A stretch of 64,000 bases of DNA from Pseudonocardia phyllosphaerae (GTDB taxonomy: Bacteria > Actinomycetota > Actinomycetes > Mycobacteriales > Pseudonocardiaceae), in contig NZ_JBKGXS010000004.1 in NCBI RefSeq assembly GCF_046546475.1, positions 62,001 to 126,000 of the forward strand, given 5' to 3'. Numbering within the stretch: the stretch's first letter is position 1; every line of letters begins with the position of its first letter. The notes beneath the pieces were generated by a model. That model did no database searches and was not told the origin of the DNA. It saw only the letters and a list, made by a program, of their open reading frames with translations. Shown one piece after another: positions 60,963-64,000 of the stretch. A program made the translations under genes and the position numbers.

Positions 60963-62219
60963 GTGATGTCCGGTCCCTCGTCGGCGCGCGCCGTGCTCGC
61001 CTCCCTCCCCCGCCCCGACGACGTCGTGCTGCCCGGCCCGGCCGGCGACAGTGCTGACGGCGCCGGCGGGGCCGGCGGGGCCGCGGTCGACTGGCCCGGT
61101 GTCGACGACCCGGACGCGCTGCGGGCGCTGGTCGCCCGCTGGCTGGCCGGCTACGGCGGCGCGCAGACCCGCCGCACCTACGCCTACGCCCTCGGGCTGC
61201 CCCCGCAGTGGGCCGACGCCGTCACCGGCACCCCGCCGCCCGCCCGCGACCGGCCCCGCACCGCGCCGCCACCGGCCCGGCGCGGGCGGCTGCACCGGCT
61301 CGCGTACTTCCGCTGGTGCGCCACGCACGCCCTCGACCCTCGGGCCGCGACCGGCACGCACGTCACGACCTGGCTGCACGCCCTCGACGCCGCCGGAGCC
61401 GGCAAGCGCACCCGGGCCCGGATGCTGTCGACGGTGTCGGCGTTCTACGCCCACCTCGTCGAGACCGGGGTCATCGCCGGGAACCCCGCCGCACTGCACC
61501 GCGGCCGCCTCGGCCTGACCGGCACGTCGCGGGACCCGTCGCCGACGGTGCGGCTCACCGCCGCCCAGGTCCGGGCCCTGTGGGACGCGGCGGCCACGCT
61601 GCCGAACCGGACGGCGGCACGCGAACTCTACGCGCGGCGTGCGGTCGCGTTCGTCGCGCTGCTCACCCTGGGGCTGCGGATCTCCGAGGTCACCGGGCTG
61701 GACCGTGACGACCTCGTCGTCACCGGCGGGGAGCAGGTGCTGCGGGTGCGCGGCAAGGGCGGCACGGTGCGCGAGGTGTTCCCCGGCGACGCCGTCACCG
61801 GGGCTCTGGGTGCCTACCTCGCGGTCCGCGACGGCAGCACCGCCGAGACCGTCCCCGCGCGGCGCGGGCAGGCCCCGTCGGGCCCGATGCTCGCCACCCG
61901 CTCCGGCGGCCGGTGCTCGCGCCAGGACCTCTACGCGCTGCTGCGCCGGATCGCCGGGCACGCGGGCCCCGAGCTCGACGACGTCGCCGACCGGGTGCAC
62001 CCGCACGCCCTGCGACACGCCTACGTCACCCTCGCCCTCGAGGCGGGCGCACCGATCCAGCACGTGCAGGCCGACGTCGGGCACGCGTCGATCGCCACCA
62101 CCCGGCACTACGACCGGTCGCTGCGCACCCGCACGTCCAGCGCGGCGGACCTGGTGACCGGCCTGGTCACCGGGCCCGCCGCCGCACCGGACGCCACTGA
62201 TCCCGGGCAGGCCGGCTAG
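60963..62219 (+). CDS. tyrosine recombinase/integrase
   Basis: A 418-residue site-specific recombinase. An N-terminal core-binding domain (residues ~50-185) precedes the catalytic domain with a complete active site: Arg239 (LRISEVTGL), Lys265 (RGKGG), His348/Arg351 (HALRH), His374 (GHASIATT) and Tyr383 (RHYD). The pattern is XerC/D-like, but the protein is longer (Xer ~300) with a Gly/Ala-rich N-terminus and an inserted region around residues 85-110. No att repeats, tRNA or excisionase gene is next to it. Its TAG shares CTAG with the stop of the convergent symporter gene. Confidence 0.88.
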   Translation: MMSGPSSARAVLASLPRPDDVVLPGPAGDSADGAGGAGGAAVDWPGVDDPDALRALVARWLAGYGGAQTRRTYAYALGLPPQWADAVTGTPPPARDRPRTAPPPARRGRLHRLAYFRWCATHALDPRAATGTHVTTWLHALDAAGAGKRTRARMLSTVSAFYAHLVETGVIAGNPAALHRGRLGLTGTSRDPSPTVRLTAAQVRALWDAAATLPNRTAARELYARRAVAFVALLTLGLRISEVTGLDRDDLVVTGGEQVLRVRGKGGTVREVFPGDAVTGALGAYLAVRDGSTAETVPARRGQAPSGPMLATRSGGRCSRQDLYALLRRIAGHAGPELDDVADRVHPHALRHAYVTLALEAGAPIQHVQADVGHASIATTRHYDRSLRTRTSSAADLVTGLVTGPAAAPDATDPGQAG

Positions 62220-63826
62220 CGGTCGACCCGCTCGTGCGGCTCGACCTCGGTGATCTCCCCGCTGCGCAGCTTCTCCCGGAACGCCCGCATCTCCCGCTTC
62301 ACCACCGGCGCCAGCAGGTAGAGGCCGAGGATGTTGAAGATCGCGAGCAGGAACAGCACGGCGTCGGCGAAGTCCAGCACGCTGCCCAGGCTCAGGACCG
62401 ACCCGACGACCACGAAGAAGCAGAACACCGCCTGGTAGACCCGCTCGGCGAGCACGCTCTTGCCGAACAGGTAGGTCCACGCCTTCTGGCCGTAGTAGCC
62501 CCAGGTGATCATCGTGGAGATCGCGAAGAGCGAGACCGCCAGCGCCAGCACGATCGGGAACCACGGCAGCACGGTCGCGAACGCGTCCGAGGTGACGACG
62601 ACGCCGTCGGCCTGGTCGTCCCCGCCGGTGGCGAACGCGGCCTCCCGGGCCTCGTACCAGAACGGGGTACCGGCGATGACGATCGTCAGCGCGGTCATCG
62701 TGCAGATGATCACGGTGTCGACGAACGGCTCCAGCAGCGCGACGTAGCCCTCGGTCACCGGGTTCTTCGTCCGGACCGCGGAGTGCGCGATCGGGGCCGA
62801 GCCGAGACCGGCCTCGTTGGAGAACGCGGCCCGCTGGAAGCCGACGACCAGCGCACCCAGCGCACCACCGACGACACCCTCGGCCGAGAACGCCCCGGCC
62901 AGGATCATCCCGATCGCGCTCGGGACCTGCGCGATGTTCACCGCGATCACGATCAGGCACGCCACGACGTAGATCAGGCCCATCGCCGGGACGAGCCTGC
63001 TGGTGACCCGGCCGACCGACTTCACCCCGCCGAAGATCACCGCACCGACGATCGCCGCCAGGACCAGGCCGAAGATCAGGTGCGCGCCCGCGCCGCCGAG
63101 CAGGCCCTCCTCGCCGCCGGTCACGTTCTCCAGCTGGGCCAGGGTCTGGTTGGCCTGGAACATGTTCCCGCCGGCCACGCCGAAGAACAGCAGCATCACC
63201 GCCGCGCCGACCGCGAGTACGGTGCCCAGGCCGCGCCCGAACGCGTTCGGGAAGCGCTCGGCGACGCCCTTGCGCAGGTAGTGCATCGGCCCGCCGGAGA
63301 CGGTGCCGTCGGCATGGACCTCCCGGTAGCGCACGCCGAGGGTGCACTCGACGAACTTCGTGCACATGCCGAGCAGGCCGGCCACGATCATCCAGAAGGT
63401 GGCGCCCGGACCGCCGATGGTGACCGCGACGCCGACACCGGCGATGTTGCCGAGCCCGACCGTGCCGGACAGCGCCGAGGTCAGCGCCTGGAAGTGGCTG
63501 ATCTCGCCGGGCTCGTCGCGCCGGGTGTACTTCCCGGTGACGATCCGCAGGGCCAGTGCGAACGCCCGGAACTGCACGAACCCGAAGTAGATCGTGAAGA
63601 TCACCCCGGCGAGGACCAGCCACGCCACGATCCACGGAAAGCTCACTCCGAACAGCGAGATCTCGTAGAAGACCACGTCGGACAGGCCCGACGCCAGCGG
63701 GTCGAAGACGGCGTCGATGGCGTTCTCGATGCTGCCGAGAAGCCCGGGTTGCGGGGCCTGGGCGAGAGCGTCGGCGGGCGTGGTCGTGGCCGCACCCGGA
63801 TCCGTGACGGGAGACATACCGGACAT
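62216..63826 (-). CDS. alanine/glycine:cation symporter (AGCS family)
   Basis: A ~536-residue membrane transporter with about 11 helices that imports alanine or glycine with sodium. TSALSGTVGLGNIAGVGVAVTIGGPGATFWM is the AGCS signature near residue 120, followed by GGPMHYLRKG and AFSNEAGLGSAPIAHSA. The start is uncertain: ATG 63826 is used, with another ATG at 63817 and a TTG at 63853 in frame; none has a clear ribosome site. The last bases overlap the stop of the recombinase gene (CTAG). Confidence 0.9.
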   Translation of the reverse strand: MSGMSPVTDPGAATTTPADALAQAPQPGLLGSIENAIDAVFDPLASGLSDVVFYEISLFGVSFPWIVAWLVLAGVIFTIYFGFVQFRAFALALRIVTGKYTRRDEPGEISHFQALTSALSGTVGLGNIAGVGVAVTIGGPGATFWMIVAGLLGMCTKFVECTLGVRYREVHADGTVSGGPMHYLRKGVAERFPNAFGRGLGTVLAVGAAVMLLFFGVAGGNMFQANQTLAQLENVTGGEEGLLGGAGAHLIFGLVLAAIVGAVIFGGVKSVGRVTSRLVPAMGLIYVVACLIVIAVNIAQVPSAIGMILAGAFSAEGVVGGALGALVVGFQRAAFSNEAGLGSAPIAHSAVRTKNPVTEGYVALLEPFVDTVIICTMTALTIVIAGTPFWYEAREAAFATGGDDQADGVVVTSDAFATVLPWFPIVLALAVSLFAISTMITWGYYGQKAWTYLFGKSVLAERVYQAVFCFFVVVGSVLSLGSVLDFADAVLFLLAIFNILGLYLLAPVVKREMRAFREKLRSGEITEVEPHERVDR

Positions 63827-63865
63827 ACGACCGGATACCAGACGTGAGGGCAATCACTGCCCCAT

Positions 63866-63881
63866 ACGGTTACCAAACCGT
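63866..63881. promoter_or_regulatory. inverted repeat upstream of the symporter gene
   Basis: ACGGTT-acca-AACCGT is an exact 6-bp dyad 40 bp before the symporter start, a possible operator. Beyond it the window ends with two copies of GGATCAGCCCCGG (63969 and 63983), perhaps the 3' end of a neighbouring gene on the minus strand. Confidence 0.35.
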
Positions 63882-64000
63882 CAAATTCGGGCCCAACCGG
63901 TTCGGCCGAACAGCGGTGTACGGGTCCGTCACCCGGACGCCGACCCCGGCGTCGGAGTTCGGCGCCGGGGATCAGCCCCGGAGGATCAGCCCCGGGGGAT

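Noticed and set aside
60963..62219. Recombinase as the integrase of an integrated element
   Set aside because: No flanking tRNA, direct att repeats, excisionase, replication or transfer genes are visible within the window.
60951..63857. 968-codon minus-strand frame spanning the recombinase and symporter genes
   Set aside because: It runs out of phase through the AGCS symporter and opposite the recombinase; both true genes have complete motifs.

Overview
The window is very GC-rich and tightly packed, with GTG starts, GTGA/ATGA gene overlaps and many apparently leaderless promoters. Mycothiol synthesis (mshC), probable flavin/F420 enzymes of the LLM and PPOX classes, and the order hisG-hisE-HAD-metH-PAC2-mshC (familiar from mycobacteria and relatives) point to an actinomycete. 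I favour Pseudonocardia or a close Pseudonocardiaceae relative; this is inference, with no rRNA here to confirm it. I see no rRNA, tRNA, CRISPR array, insertion sequence or prophage.

Layout. 1-9.4 kb is a conserved core: a thioesterase end, histidine biosynthesis (hisE, hisG), a HAD phosphatase, cobalamin-dependent methionine synthase, a PAC2 protein, a DUF2237 protein and mshC. 9.5-12.6 kb is a small accessory block (antibiotic-biosynthesis-monooxygenase-fold protein, TetR repressor, 14-TM drug exporter) that looks compositionally softer than its surroundings. 12.8-18.8 kb holds regulator/transporter pairs (MarR with membrane protein and LLM oxidoreductase; LysR with a BASS-type transporter that carries a zinc-ribbon tail), a PheC-like lipoprotein and an NmrA-like reductase. 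18.8-22.1 kb is a MoxR/VWA pair. 22.2-31 kb holds a TetR-MpaB oxygenase operon, a glutamine-synthetase-like ligase with an unrecognised Cys/His/Asp protein, a BlaI-M56 sensor pair, an enoyl-CoA hydratase and a FUSC transporter. 31-33.5 kb is polyamine synthesis: a fold-III decarboxylase and an AdoMet decarboxylase fused to an aminopropyltransferase. 34.1-38.5 kb holds a cluster of short palindromic repeats, two coupled acyl-CoA dehydrogenases and an aldehyde dehydrogenase. 38.5-45.6 kb is a surface-polysaccharide-like locus (two GT2 glycosyltransferases, a flippase, a large polytopic membrane protein and two small membrane proteins). 45.7-50.7 kb holds the SPFH/NfeD pair, DUF3097, an actinobacterial hypothetical, a VOC protein and a LysR. 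50.8-64 kb holds an FAD oxidoreductase, two coiled-coil proteins (one with a Cys4 N-terminus), a D-amino-acid-type PLP enzyme with a short upstream reading frame, an S9 peptidase, DUF485-actP, an LLM oxidoreductase that seems to start at CTG, a lone tyrosine recombinase and an AGCS symporter.

How the parts work together. Translational coupling is the rule: 1-8 nt overlaps tie together metH-HAD, TetR-mpaB, FUSC-enoyl-CoA hydratase, the two acyl-CoA dehydrogenases, the flippase operon, MoxR-VWA and DUF485-actP. Many solo genes instead show a TANNNT -10 hexamer 5-8 nt before the start codon, as expected of leaderless transcripts. Perfect or near-perfect inverted repeats sit on the promoters of TetR/MFS, MarR, LysR, TetR/mpaB and BlaI/M56, giving several concrete autoregulation models. 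The least explained items are the palindromic repeat family shared by two convergent intergenic regions, the Cys4/coiled-coil gene pair, the transporter/zinc-ribbon fusion and the AdoMetDC/aminopropyltransferase fusion.
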